Assembly: GCA_947165505.1 (NCBI GenBank)
Contig: CAMVAT010000009.1
Location: 34,968 to 98,967, forward strand
DNA from: an uncultured Prevotellaceae bacterium
GTDB lineage: Bacteria > Bacteroidota > Bacteroidia > Bacteroidales > Bacteroidaceae
Length of the DNA: 64,000 nucleotides
Reading direction: 5' to 3'
Below the pieces are notes generated by a model, which had not been told where the DNA came from, did not search any database, and saw nothing but the letters and a program-made list of their open reading frames with translations. The first letter of the stretch is position 1; each line of letters opens with the position of its first letter. Shown here piece after piece: positions 33,717 through 44,907 of the stretch. The translations under genes were made by a program, and so were the position numbers.

Positions 33717-36503
33717 CTATTTAGTAAACTGCCAGTGGTCGAGGCGAATGTCGCCGTTGGTTTGGCTGAAGCAGAGATAGAGGTCGTGGATGCCCGAGGC
33801 ATTCTTCACTGCGGTGTTGAAGGCACGGTATTTCTCCACAGAGCCCGTCTTGGAGAGGGTCAGTTGGCCGATGACCGGACCATCGAGGGCATCGAGGCGC
33901 AGGGTGACGACACACTGTCCGTCGGTGGCGGCATGGAGAGTGAAGCGCTTGGCCCCACTGCCGAAATCGACGCCTCGCAGACGGATGTACTCACCATCGT
34001 CGATGTCGAAGACATACATATTGCGCCGTCCGGTAGATGGGGGCATGTCGGCCACCACGCCGGTATTGGCGATGCCCATCTTAGCCGACTTCAGTCCGTA
34101 ACCCCATGCCATGGTCTCGGCCTCGACACGCTGGTAGGGATTGAGGTGTCCTGTCTGTGCCAGGGGCTGCTGGTCGAGCCAATAGGGCACCTCGGCGATG
34201 GTGCCATCGGGCTGGTAGTTGATTTCCACGGCCGACACGCTGCGGCGCTCGTGGTGTACGAAGGTGTCGAGGTGCATCAGGTCGTAGTTCTGACCGAAGA
34301 TATAGGAATGTCCTTTGTAGTCGCAGATGCCGGGGTGGTTGCCCCTGTCGCGCTCGGTGGGGCGCATGATATAGCCGCGGCTGGTCCACGGTCCGGTGGG
34401 CGAGTCGCTCATGGCATAGCCCAACGCCTCGGGACAGCAGGTGGTGGCATACGACAGGTAGTAATGGCCGCCACGCTTGTAGAACCACGGTCCCTCCTGA
34501 TAGTGCTCGATATGGTAGTCGAGTTTCACGATGTCGCCTTTCAACGAGATCATATCGTCGTTGAGCTTCACGTAATAGGTATTGGGGTTGCCCCAGTACA
34601 TATAGGCCTGTCCGTCGTCGTCGATGAAGACCGTGGGGTCGATGTCGTCCCAGTGCTCTTTCTGCCACACGAGGGGTTTGCCCAGCGGGTCGCGGAAGGG
34701 ACCGTAGGGTGAGTCGCTCACGAGCACGCCGATGCCGTGTCCGTGCAGGGGGGCATAGAGGTAATACTTGCCGTTGCGCTCCACGGTCTGGATGGCCCAT
34801 CCGCCGTTATCGCGCGAGCGCCATTCAAAGTCTTTCAGTGATGCCACGGCACCATGCTCCGTCCAGTTGACCATGTCGGTGGTGGACCAGAGCAGCCAGT
34901 CGTACATGAAGAATCCCGCCGAGCTCTTCTCATTGGGGTCGGCGATGTCTTCGGGCGACGCATCGTGCGATGTATATAAGAATAAGGTGTCGCCCACGAC
35001 GAGCGGCGAGGGGTCGGCGGTGTATTTGGTCTGGAAGAGCGGCATGTTCACCTGCTCGAGGTTGCGCATCTCCCACCAGTCGAAGTTGAAGAGCTTGGGC
35101 CCTTTGCGCCCGGTGAACACGAGATAGAGGTCGCGCGGTGCTCCGTTGCCTTTCAGCGACGACACATCGGTGAGGTCAAGTGTCAGCGTCTGCCATTGCT
35201 CCCAACCGCCCGTGGCAGGCACTTGGAGCCGTCCGAGCAGCGGTCCGCCGATGCTGTCGAGCCTGACCTCGATGGCCCCGCCTCGCAGTCCGGAGGCCAC
35301 GCGTGCGGTGAAGGTGCGCGGCAGCGTGCGTCCGAAATCGACATGTTGCAGTTTGATATAGTCGCCATTGTGGATGTCGGTGACATAGACGCCCACCTGG
35401 TCGTTTTGTTCGGTCTTCACGCCTTTAGAGAAGGCCATCGTCTCGGCCTCGACACGGCGGTAGGGATTGAAAGTGCCGAGGGGTTTCACACCCTCGTCGG
35501 TAGGCATGATGACGGGGAAGGTGCCGTCGGCCTTGTATTGAAACTCCTCGACCGCCACGCTGCGCCCGAAGCCACCGCCGCCGGGCAGTTTGCCGGTGTG
35601 GTAGAAGAAATAGGAATGGCCCTTGTAGTCGGCCACGCCGCAGTGGTTGGTAAACGACCCCGTATCGCACAGAGGCATCACCTCGCCGGCGTAGGTCCAC
35701 GGTCCGAGGGGTGCCGGTGCCGTGCTGTACGAGATGTGCTCAGGCACGCCGCCAGCGGCATAGAGGAGGAAATAAGCCCCCCCGTTGCCCCCCGAGGGGG
35801 GTCGTTGGGCCTTTTGTTTCTTCGCGTTATTCACATAATTCGGGTTTTTCATCAGCCATGGACCCTCTACGTAACTGTCGCGGTAGGTCTTGCCCGGCTG
35901 CCGCTCATTCATCTTCGGTCCGCCGAAGGCCTCCTCTGTCATGGGCAGCATGCCCACCTCGCCCTCATAAGACACCATGTCGGGGTTGAGCTTCAGGTAA
36001 TAGATCTGCGGGTTGCCCCACATGAGCCATGCCTGCCCGTCGTCGTCGATCATCACCGTGGGGTCGATATGGTCCCACGAGCCGTTCTCGAAGAGCGGTT
36101 TTCCCAATGCGTCGCGGAAGGGGCCGACGGGCGTGTCGGCCACAGCCACCCCGATGGCCATGCCTTTGGATATCTTAGAGTGTGCGCAGATGTACCAATA
36201 GAACTTGCCGTTGCGCTCGATGCACTGCGAAGCCCAGGCGCGGTCGTCGGCCCAGGAGAAAGACTCTAAGGCAAGCGGCGAACCATGGTCGGTCCAGTTG
36301 ACCATGTCTTGTGTGGAATAGATGCGCCACTCCTGCATCCAGAAGAAGTCGGCGCCATCCTCATCGTGCCCGGTATAGACATAGAGGGTGCCGTCGTGCA
36401 CCATGGGTGCGGGGTCTGAGGTGCACCACGTCTGCACAAAGGGGTTTTGCGCCGCAGCATGCAGGGCAGCGACGGTGCAAAAGGTAAGAAGGGCTTTTTT
36501 CAT
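33717..36503 (-). CDS. double GH43 protein with two CBM6-like modules
   Basis: 928 residues with a signal peptide. Two GH43-CBM6 units follow each other: first propeller at about 22-325 (CTSDPAPMVHDG, YVEGPWLM) with CBM6-like 330-490, second at about 495-785 (YTADPSPLVVGD, YQEGPWFYKRG) with CBM6-like 790-928. Both propellers keep the DP and EGPW motifs, so both may be active. The sequences have diverged well, so the duplication is old. The first propeller contains an odd insertion (AKKQKAQRPPSGGNGG) encoded by a GC-rich palindrome at 35774-35814. It is the third gene of the operon led by the esterase. Confidence 0.88.
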   Translation of the reverse strand: MKKALLTFCTVAALHAAAQNPFVQTWCTSDPAPMVHDGTLYVYTGHDEDGADFFWMQEWRIYSTQDMVNWTDHGSPLALESFSWADDRAWASQCIERNGKFYWYICAHSKISKGMAIGVAVADTPVGPFRDALGKPLFENGSWDHIDPTVMIDDDGQAWLMWGNPQIYYLKLNPDMVSYEGEVGMLPMTEEAFGGPKMNERQPGKTYRDSYVEGPWLMKNPNYVNNAKKQKAQRPPSGGNGGAYFLLYAAGGVPEHISYSTAPAPLGPWTYAGEVMPLCDTGSFTNHCGVADYKGHSYFFYHTGKLPGGGGFGRSVAVEEFQYKADGTFPVIMPTDEGVKPLGTFNPYRRVEAETMAFSKGVKTEQNDQVGVYVTDIHNGDYIKLQHVDFGRTLPRTFTARVASGLRGGAIEVRLDSIGGPLLGRLQVPATGGWEQWQTLTLDLTDVSSLKGNGAPRDLYLVFTGRKGPKLFNFDWWEMRNLEQVNMPLFQTKYTADPSPLVVGDTLFLYTSHDASPEDIADPNEKSSAGFFMYDWLLWSTTDMVNWTEHGAVASLKDFEWRSRDNGGWAIQTVERNGKYYLYAPLHGHGIGVLVSDSPYGPFRDPLGKPLVWQKEHWDDIDPTVFIDDDGQAYMYWGNPNTYYVKLNDDMISLKGDIVKLDYHIEHYQEGPWFYKRGGHYYLSYATTCCPEALGYAMSDSPTGPWTSRGYIMRPTERDRGNHPGICDYKGHSYIFGQNYDLMHLDTFVHHERRSVSAVEINYQPDGTIAEVPYWLDQQPLAQTGHLNPYQRVEAETMAWGYGLKSAKMGIANTGVVADMPPSTGRRNMYVFDIDDGEYIRLRGVDFGSGAKRFTLHAATDGQCVVTLRLDALDGPVIGQLTLSKTGSVEKYRAFNTAVKNASGIHDLYLCFSQTNGDIRLDHWQFTK
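35774..35814. repeat. palindromic GC-rich element inside the GH43 coding sequence
   Basis: CCCCCC (35788-35793) and GGGGGG (35796-35801) form a palindrome around GA, flanked by AAGCCCC and GGGCCTT. It resembles the intergenic palindromes at 54343 and 57889. It is translated as a hydrophilic loop that interrupts the expected segment between PWLMKNPN and AYFLLYAA. Confidence 0.65.
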
Positions 36504-36535
36504 GATTTCGATATTTCGATTATTTTGTTTTTTTT

Positions 36536-36580
36536 CGTTATTAACGTTATTATCGTTATTAACGTTATTAACGATATTTC
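36536..36580. repeat. CGTTATTAA tandem array, period 9
   Basis: Five 9-bp units (CGTTATTAA, one CGTTATTAT, one degenerate CGATATTTC) lie in the 101-bp spacer between the GH97 gene and the double GH43 gene. Confidence 0.85.
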
Positions 36581-36604
36581 GTCATAACGTCATAACAAAT
36601 ACTA

Positions 36605-38539
36605 TCAATTCGTGATAACCACTCCGCCATTGACGGGGATGGCGATGGTGAACTGCTGCTTTTTGTTGCATCTGATGGTCTTCACACTGCCCTGCAGCTG
36701 TGCGTCGTCGGCATATAGCTGAAGCGAGGCACCCCGCTCGAACATCGGCAGGGTGATGGTCTTCTTGAGCGGTTCGGGTCCGGCATTGACACCCACGACA
36801 TACCACTGGCCGGCATGGCGACGAGCCAGGATGACATAGCGGCCGGGGTAGCCGTCGATGAAGCGCACCTCATCCCATGTGGTGGGCACCCGTTTCATGA
36901 AGTCGATGGCCCATGCGGGGGCATCGGTCAGGTTGTTGGGCGCCAAGGCGAAATGCTGTACGGCACTCTGGAAGAGCACCGCCGTGGCCAGCGCGAACAC
37001 ATCGCTGGTGACGCGCCGTGTGCCGTGCTGATTGTCGGCGCCATAATACTTATTGAGCGCGGAACCGCCGAAGTCCATCGACCCCACGGTATTGCGCATG
37101 AAGGGATGGATGCAGGCATTTCGCGCCTCGGCATCGCACGCCCCCTGTCCGAAGTGCAGGTTTTCCGAAGCCAATACAGCCTCGCTGGCGGCATAGTTGG
37201 GATACATGCGCTCCCAGCCGCGCGGCAACGTACACCCATGGAAGATGACGAGCAGTCCGTAGTCGTTGGCATCGGCAAGGATGTCCTCATACAGCCGCAT
37301 CATATTCTGCTTGTCGCCCCCGAAGAAATCGACCTTGATGCCCCTGATGCCCGTGTCGCGCATCCACTGCATCTCCTGCCTCCGCGGAATGGGCCTGTGC
37401 ATGCGCCCGATGGGAGTCTGCGGCGCATCGTTCCAACTGCCGTTGGAGTTGTACCAGAGGAAGAGTCCCACGCCTTTCGTCTGAGCGTAGCGTGCCAGTT
37501 GGGCGATGCGCTCATAACCGATCTCCCGGTCCCAGAACGCGTCGATGAGCACGCTCTCATATCCCATGGCGGCAGCGAAGTCGATATAGCGGCGCTGCTC
37601 ATCGTAGTTGCAACTGGGATCCATGCCTATAATCCAACTCCAGGTGCCACGTCCATACACATACTCCTGCGATGCTTTGTATTTGGGCTGAACCAAATCG
37701 AAGGGCACGGTGGTCTCGACGATATTGGCCAGGTCGCGCCCCACGGTGATGGTGCGCCACGGTGTCAGTCCGGGCATGGGCACCTGTGGTTCCACGCTGC
37801 CCGAGCCGTTGCACTCGCCCTGCTGCGGGAATCCGACGTGATAGAGGCTTCCTCCGTCGCAGAGCAGCCGGCTGGCGCAATAGTCGCCATCGACACCGGT
37901 CTCGGAGAGGAGCACCCACCCGCTGTCGGCCACGCGGAAGAGACAGGGGAAGGTGTAGCCCTCGCCCCATCCGTTGCGCCCCACGGGTTCATCTAATGTA
38001 TAAGGTGTCTCATAACTGGGCGAAGTGCGTGCGAAGCCGCCCATGGGTTTCGACTGCGGACAGAGGAAGGTGGTGGTGCCCTCAGGGAAGAGGAAGCCGC
38101 TGGCCTCGGCGAGGACACTGCAGCTGCGAGTCTCCTTTTGTTGCAGGATGCGATAGCGGTAAGCCACATCGCGGTTGCTCACACGGAAGATGACATCGAG
38201 CACGGGCTTACCCCCCTTTGCGAAATGACACACGGCCTCGACTGCCTGATAATCCACTTGGCTCTGCTTGATGTTGCGGAGCGTATAACGATCAGTCACC
38301 GTCTGCTCATCGCACGAGGTCATGGACAGGTCGCCGGTCAGGTCGCTCACATTGGTTTTCAGACCCAGGGGCGAAGACTCTAAGAGCACCGCGCCCTGAC
38401 AACTAACCGTATAGGTGGGTTTGCCGTCGGCATCAGTCACGCTGACGGTCACTGACCCATCAGGACTGCTGAACTGTTTCTCTGCCGCCCATAACTGGCC
38501 GCAAACCGCAAAAATGATGAATAATAATGCTTTTTTCAT
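36605..38539 (-). CDS. GH97-family glycosidase
   Basis: 644 residues with a signal peptide (ending QLWAAE). Domain order is that of GH97: N-terminal beta-super-sandwich (about 20-285), catalytic barrel (about 290-560, with YGRGTWSWIIGMDPSCNYDEQ), and a C-terminal beta-sheet domain. The segment GIKVDFFGGDKQ places an Asp where retaining GH97 alpha-galactosidases have their nucleophile, so a galactosidase-type enzyme is more likely than a SusB-type alpha-glucosidase. That is inference from family knowledge. A role in removing alpha-linked side groups of xylan would fit the operon. Confidence 0.85.
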   Translation of the reverse strand: MKKALLFIIFAVCGQLWAAEKQFSSPDGSVTVSVTDADGKPTYTVSCQGAVLLESSPLGLKTNVSDLTGDLSMTSCDEQTVTDRYTLRNIKQSQVDYQAVEAVCHFAKGGKPVLDVIFRVSNRDVAYRYRILQQKETRSCSVLAEASGFLFPEGTTTFLCPQSKPMGGFARTSPSYETPYTLDEPVGRNGWGEGYTFPCLFRVADSGWVLLSETGVDGDYCASRLLCDGGSLYHVGFPQQGECNGSGSVEPQVPMPGLTPWRTITVGRDLANIVETTVPFDLVQPKYKASQEYVYGRGTWSWIIGMDPSCNYDEQRRYIDFAAAMGYESVLIDAFWDREIGYERIAQLARYAQTKGVGLFLWYNSNGSWNDAPQTPIGRMHRPIPRRQEMQWMRDTGIRGIKVDFFGGDKQNMMRLYEDILADANDYGLLVIFHGCTLPRGWERMYPNYAASEAVLASENLHFGQGACDAEARNACIHPFMRNTVGSMDFGGSALNKYYGADNQHGTRRVTSDVFALATAVLFQSAVQHFALAPNNLTDAPAWAIDFMKRVPTTWDEVRFIDGYPGRYVILARRHAGQWYVVGVNAGPEPLKKTITLPMFERGASLQLYADDAQLQGSVKTIRCNKKQQFTIAIPVNGGVVITN

Positions 38540-38549
38540 AATGATGCTA

Positions 38550-38569
38550 TCGGACAGGGCACGCCCTGT
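38550..38569. repeat. palindrome GGACAGGGC / GCCCTGTCC
   Basis: Perfect 9-bp arms (38550-38558 and 38561-38569) around a 2-nt loop, 11 bp upstream of the GH97 start codon. It could form a hairpin over the GH97 leader. No T tract follows. Confidence 0.7.
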
Positions 38570-38591
38570 CCCTACTTGATTGATGAGATAA

Positions 38592-38668
38592 CCTCTTATC
38601 TCTTATTACCTCTCACCTCTTACCACTCACCTCTCACCTCTCACCTCTTACCTCTCACCTCTCACCTC

Positions 38669-38671
<3 letters not shown>
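38592..38671. repeat. CCTCTCA/CCTCTTA tandem array, period 7
   Basis: About eleven 7-bp units (CCTCTCA, CCTCTTA, one CCACTCA) fill the spacer between the esterase and GH97 genes. The last unit (38665-38671) contains the TAA stop codon of the esterase gene on the minus strand. Confidence 0.9.
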
Positions 38672-40651
<1,980 letters not shown>

Positions 40652-40680
40652 TCAAAACGAGCCACCGCCGTTTGATTTCG

Positions 40681-40748
40681 CAAAATTACACATAATAGAT
40701 AAAAAAAACGACGATTTCCCGTTACATAAATGTCACAAAATGTTACAT
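40681..40748 (-). promoter_or_regulatory. promoter of the esterase-led hydrolase operon
   Basis: Minus-strand TAATTTTG at 40681-40688. GTTACAT occurs twice, at 40721-40727 and 40742-40748, exactly 21 bp apart, and the nearer begins 33 bp from the box. This is the best-preserved half-site pair in the window. CAAAATGTTACAT (40736-40748) is shared with the xusA site. The same pair lies upstream of the divergent HTCS promoter and could also affect it. Confidence 0.75.
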
Positions 40749-40773
40749 GAGTCGTTTTTTTAATTCTTTTTTT

Positions 40774-40803
40774 TTGCAGATGAATAAAAAATGATTACAT
40801 TTG
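40774..40803 (+). promoter_or_regulatory. HTCS gene promoter
   Basis: TTG (40774-40776), a 19-bp spacer and TACATTTG (40796-40803) match the Bacteroidetes sigma-factor consensus well. Unlike the minus-strand xylan promoters, it has a proper -33 element, which fits constitutive expression of the sensor. Confidence 0.75.
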
Positions 40804-40836
40804 CAACATCTAAAGAGACATTTGAAGCCTAAACCC

Positions 40837-43800
40837 ATGAAAAGACAGATTCTGATTATTGCTTATATCTTCAACCTCCTGTTCGCGCACGCGCAGACAG
40901 GGGTACTTTATAATACAAGCGACAAACTGTCGAGCAACCTCATCACACATGTCACCACCGACAATGTGGGTTTTCTGTGGATAGCCACCTGGAACGGCCT
41001 GAACAGTTACGATGGATACCAATTTACAACCTTCAAGCACGACCCGAACGATGAGAACTCTCTGGCCGACAACGTGGTGCGCTGCGTGATGCAAGCCAGC
41101 GACGGCACATTCTACATCGGCATGAGCCGCGCCTTGCAGACCTTCCGCAACGACCGCTTCCACACGCTGAAGGTGACCGACGTGCACAACCGCGTGATCA
41201 CCGCCAACATCACCTGTATCTATCAGCGGCGCAACGGCCAACTGCTCATCGGCACGTCGGGCCATGGCGTGTTGCGCATCAAAAACGACGACGAGGCGCA
41301 GGCCGACCCCACACTGAGCAACATCACCAACTATCCGCGGCGACTGCTCGAAGACTACAACGGTCAATTGTGGATAACCACCGAGGACGATGGTGTTTAT
41401 GCCGTCAAAGACCAGCAGGTGCGGCACTTCTTCGCAGGCTCGCGCTCGTGCATGGACATCATCACCGACGAGGGCGGCAATATCTACGTGGCACGTATGA
41501 ACGGCGGTGTGTATATGCTGAAAAACGGCACCAACGACTTCGAACTGCTGCCACAAACCGAACAGGTGCGTGCCGAATCGCTCTGCCTGACCAAGAGCGG
41601 ACAACTGCTCATCGGCACCAACGCGCAGGGACTCTATATCTTCGACCGAGTGACCCGTACACTGACCAAAGACCCGTACTACAGCACACAGGTGGATTTA
41701 TCAAGGGGCAAGATACAGTCGATTGTGGAAGATAATTTCGGCAACATCTGGCTCGGTATGCTGCAGAAAGGCGTGTTTAAACAGCCCACCGGCAACTCGC
41801 CCTTCGCCTACATGGGATATAAACTGGGCAACAACAACACCATCGGCGCCGAATGTGTGATGAGTATCTACGAGACACGCGACGGCACGCGGTGGATAGG
41901 CACCGACAACGACGGACTGCACGGCGTGGGACACAGTGCCGCCCTGCTGAAACGATATACGCCACAAACGGCATCCGAGACTGCCGTGCCCTCGACCATC
42001 CTCGACATCAGCGAAGACGAGCATGGACGGCTGTGGGTGGCCAGTTACCTGAAAGGCTGCGGATGGATAGACGCCGCAGGACAGTATCACTGGCTTGACT
42101 GCACCAAAGGAAAGGCGGAAAGCGTGTTTGGCGTGAAAGCCGACCAGCAGGGACACCTGTGGATAGGCACCATGGGCGACGGACTGAAACGCTACGACCT
42201 GCAGACGGGCGAGGTGAAGGAATACCGCGCCACCGAAGAGGCGGTGATAGACCCCAACCGCAACGCACTGGTCAACGACTACATCGCGCAGCTCTACCTC
42301 TCTGACGACCACCGCCGACTGTATGTGGGCACCAGCCTGGGACTGGCCTGCCTCGACATCGAAAGAGACAGCTGGGTGAGCGTATTGGGCAGAAACCGCA
42401 TCGTGGACGACAAAGCCATCAGCGACATGAAAGAAGACGGCGAGGGCAACGTGTGGGTGGGCTCGACCGACGGTCTGTACTGCTACAACAAGAAGACACG
42501 GCAGACCAAAATCTATACCAAGGCGCAGCGGATGGCCGACGACCATGTGGCAGCCATCGAGATAGACAAGAACGGACACCTGTGGGTGAGCACGAGCCAC
42601 GGACTGACACGGCTGAACCCGAAAGACGGCACCACCGAAAACTTCTTCTCGGGCGACGGACTGCAAGACAACGAATTCTCAGAGGGCGTGTCGATGATAG
42701 ACACGGCCGGCATCATCAGTTTCGGCGGCATGGGCGGCATCACATGGTTCGACCCCAATAAGATGAGACTACAGAAACGGCAGTTCGGCGTGCACCTGAC
42801 CCGTTTCTCCATCAACGGACATGAGGTGCAGGCCGGCATGGAGTCGGGCAGCTACACCATCACCGACAGCACCGCCATCGATGCCAACCGCTTCGAACTG
42901 GCTCATCAAGACAACTCATTCTCGATCATGCTCTCCACCCTGACGTACGACAACCCCGAGCATGTGTCGTACCTGTACAGCATCAACAAAGAGGAATGGA
43001 TAAGTATGCCGCATGGCACCAACGAACTGTCGTTCAGTCACTTGCCTGCCGGCACCTACCACTTCCGGGTGAAGGCCGTCATCAACCACGAGGAGTCGGC
43101 TATCAGGGAGTTCACCGTCATCATACACCCTGAATGGTACCGTTCCACCACGGCCTACATCATCTATCTGCTGCTTGCCGGCCTCCTGATATGGTGGTAT
43201 TTCCGCAGCCGCCGACAGAAAGAACAGACGCGCCTGCGCATGCAGGAGCATATCCACGCCAGCCAGCTCAACGACTCGCGCCTGAAGGCTTTCATGAACA
43301 TCAGCCACGAGTTGCGCACGCCCATGACCCTCATCTTCGCACCGCTCGAGACACTGATGAACGGCGAGAAAGACCCGCACCGACTGAAGATCTTCAACAC
43401 CATCAAGCGCAATGCCGACCGCATGATGAACCAACTGAACCAGATGATGGACCTCAGGAAGATAGACAAAGGGCAGTTGCAACTGAAGATGCGCCAGACC
43501 GACCTGATACGGTTCACCGACGACATCATGACGCTGTTTGAGCACCAAGCCGTATCGAAACAGATCGACCTGCGCTTCGACCACGCCGATGAGTCGCTGC
43601 CCGTGTGGATAGACCAAAACAACTTCGACAAGGTGCTCATCAACCTCATCGCCAACGCTTTTAAGTTCACCCCCACCGGCGGACAAATCACCGTCAGCGA
43701 AGAACAGGCCGACGGCCATGCCATCATCCGCATCTCAGACAACGGCATCGGCATACCCGAAGAGAAACTGCCGCGCGTCTTCGACCGCTTCTACCAGGTG

Positions 43801-44901
43801 GCGGTGGGTTCAGACCACCACACCGGCACCGGCATCGGACTGGACCTGGCCAAATCGCTCGTGACACTGCACCATGGCACCATCAACGTGTATAACAACA
43901 AAGAAGGACGCGGATGCACCTTCACCATCACACTGCCGATGGGTCAGGCGCATCTCTCGCCCGAGGAGATAGCCACCGAGGCCGAAGAACCGACACACAC
44001 CGTGATATACAACCAGCCCGTAGGCTACAACGGTACCGACACAGAGGAAGAGGTGGAAACGGAACAAGACAACACGACCACAGAGACGGAAGAGACACCC
44101 AAGACCGAGTTTAATACGGGCAACAAGAAACGCAGCGTGGTGGTGGTGGACGACGACCATGAGATACGCGACTTCTTGGAGCAGGAACTGAGCAACGACT
44201 ACAACGTGACGCTCTACACCAACGGTCAGGAGGCACTCACCGGCATCCTGCAGCACGTGCCCGACCTGATTATCACCGACTATATCATGCCCGAGATGGA
44301 CGGTGCCACGCTGTGCAGCAAACTGAAAGGCCATGTGAACACCAACCACGTGCCCATCATCCTGCTCACCGCCAAAGACAGCGACGAAGACCATCTGGCT
44401 CTGCTCGAGATGGGAGCCAACACCATCATCAACAAACCCTTCAACCTGGACATCCTGAAGGTGACCATCGACAACCTGCTGCACAACCGCGAGGTGATGC
44501 GCAACAAATTCTCGGGCAACGAGTCGGCCGAGAATAAAATCACGAAAGTGACGGCCGAGTCGCCCGACGAGCGTCTGCTCAACCGCATCATCGCCGTCAT
44601 CAACAAAAACCTGAGCAACCCCGACTTCAACGTCAACGCCATCGCCGACGAGGTGGGTGTGAGCCGCGTGCACCTGTTCCGCAAGATGAAGGAACTGACC
44701 AACCTCTCGCCCAGCGTGTTCATCAGCAACATACGCCTGAAACAGGCTGCTCAGCTGCTCTCCGAACAGCACCACAGCATCGAAGAGATCACCTATATCT
44801 GCGGTTTCGGCTCTCCCTCGTCGTTCTCGCGTAAGTTCAAGAGTTTCTACGGCATGTCGCCCCGCGACTACATGAGGGAGCATCTGGACGACAAAGAGTG
44901 A
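40837..44901 (+). CDS. hybrid two-component system regulator (HTCS) of the xylan locus
   Basis: 1354 residues from the ATG at 40837. That start opens the signal peptide (MKRQILIIAYIFNLLFAHAQ); an in-frame TTG at 40801 overlaps the promoter and is rejected. Order: periplasmic two-propeller sensor with many GxLWIGT repeats (about 20-690), Y_Y_Y domain (about 695-765), one membrane helix (about 775-795), HisKA with His824 in SHELRTP, HATPase (NLIANAFKF, DNGIGIPEE, GTGIGLDLAK), receiver with Asp1148 in IITDYIMPEMDG, and an AraC-type DNA-binding domain. Such regulators sense oligosaccharides in the periplasm; XynR of Prevotella bryantii and its Bacteroides relatives control xylan genes. It is divergent from the hydrolase operon and probably controls the GTTACA promoters. 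Confidence 0.95.
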   Translation: MKRQILIIAYIFNLLFAHAQTGVLYNTSDKLSSNLITHVTTDNVGFLWIATWNGLNSYDGYQFTTFKHDPNDENSLADNVVRCVMQASDGTFYIGMSRALQTFRNDRFHTLKVTDVHNRVITANITCIYQRRNGQLLIGTSGHGVLRIKNDDEAQADPTLSNITNYPRRLLEDYNGQLWITTEDDGVYAVKDQQVRHFFAGSRSCMDIITDEGGNIYVARMNGGVYMLKNGTNDFELLPQTEQVRAESLCLTKSGQLLIGTNAQGLYIFDRVTRTLTKDPYYSTQVDLSRGKIQSIVEDNFGNIWLGMLQKGVFKQPTGNSPFAYMGYKLGNNNTIGAECVMSIYETRDGTRWIGTDNDGLHGVGHSAALLKRYTPQTASETAVPSTILDISEDEHGRLWVASYLKGCGWIDAAGQYHWLDCTKGKAESVFGVKADQQGHLWIGTMGDGLKRYDLQTGEVKEYRATEEAVIDPNRNALVNDYIAQLYLSDDHRRLYVGTSLGLACLDIERDSWVSVLGRNRIVDDKAISDMKEDGEGNVWVGSTDGLYCYNKKTRQTKIYTKAQRMADDHVAAIEIDKNGHLWVSTSHGLTRLNPKDGTTENFFSGDGLQDNEFSEGVSMIDTAGIISFGGMGGITWFDPNKMRLQKRQFGVHLTRFSINGHEVQAGMESGSYTITDSTAIDANRFELAHQDNSFSIMLSTLTYDNPEHVSYLYSINKEEWISMPHGTNELSFSHLPAGTYHFRVKAVINHEESAIREFTVIIHPEWYRSTTAYIIYLLLAGLLIWWYFRSRRQKEQTRLRMQEHIHASQLNDSRLKAFMNISHELRTPMTLIFAPLETLMNGEKDPHRLKIFNTIKRNADRMMNQLNQMMDLRKIDKGQLQLKMRQTDLIRFTDDIMTLFEHQAVSKQIDLRFDHADESLPVWIDQNNFDKVLINLIANAFKFTPTGGQITVSEEQADGHAIIRISDNGIGIPEEKLPRVFDRFYQVAVGSDHHTGTGIGLDLAKSLVTLHHGTINVYNNKEGRGCTFTITLPMGQAHLSPEEIATEAEEPTHTVIYNQPVGYNGTDTEEEVETEQDNTTTETEETPKTEFNTGNKKRSVVVVDDDHEIRDFLEQELSNDYNVTLYTNGQEALTGILQHVPDLIITDYIMPEMDGATLCSKLKGHVNTNHVPIILLTAKDSDEDHLALLEMGANTIINKPFNLDILKVTIDNLLHNREVMRNKFSGNESAENKITKVTAESPDERLLNRIIAVINKNLSNPDFNVNAIADEVGVSRVHLFRKMKELTNLSPSVFISNIRLKQAAQLLSEQHHSIEEITYICGFGSPSSFSRKFKSFYGMSPRDYMREHLDDKE

Positions 44902-44907
44902 CACGCG

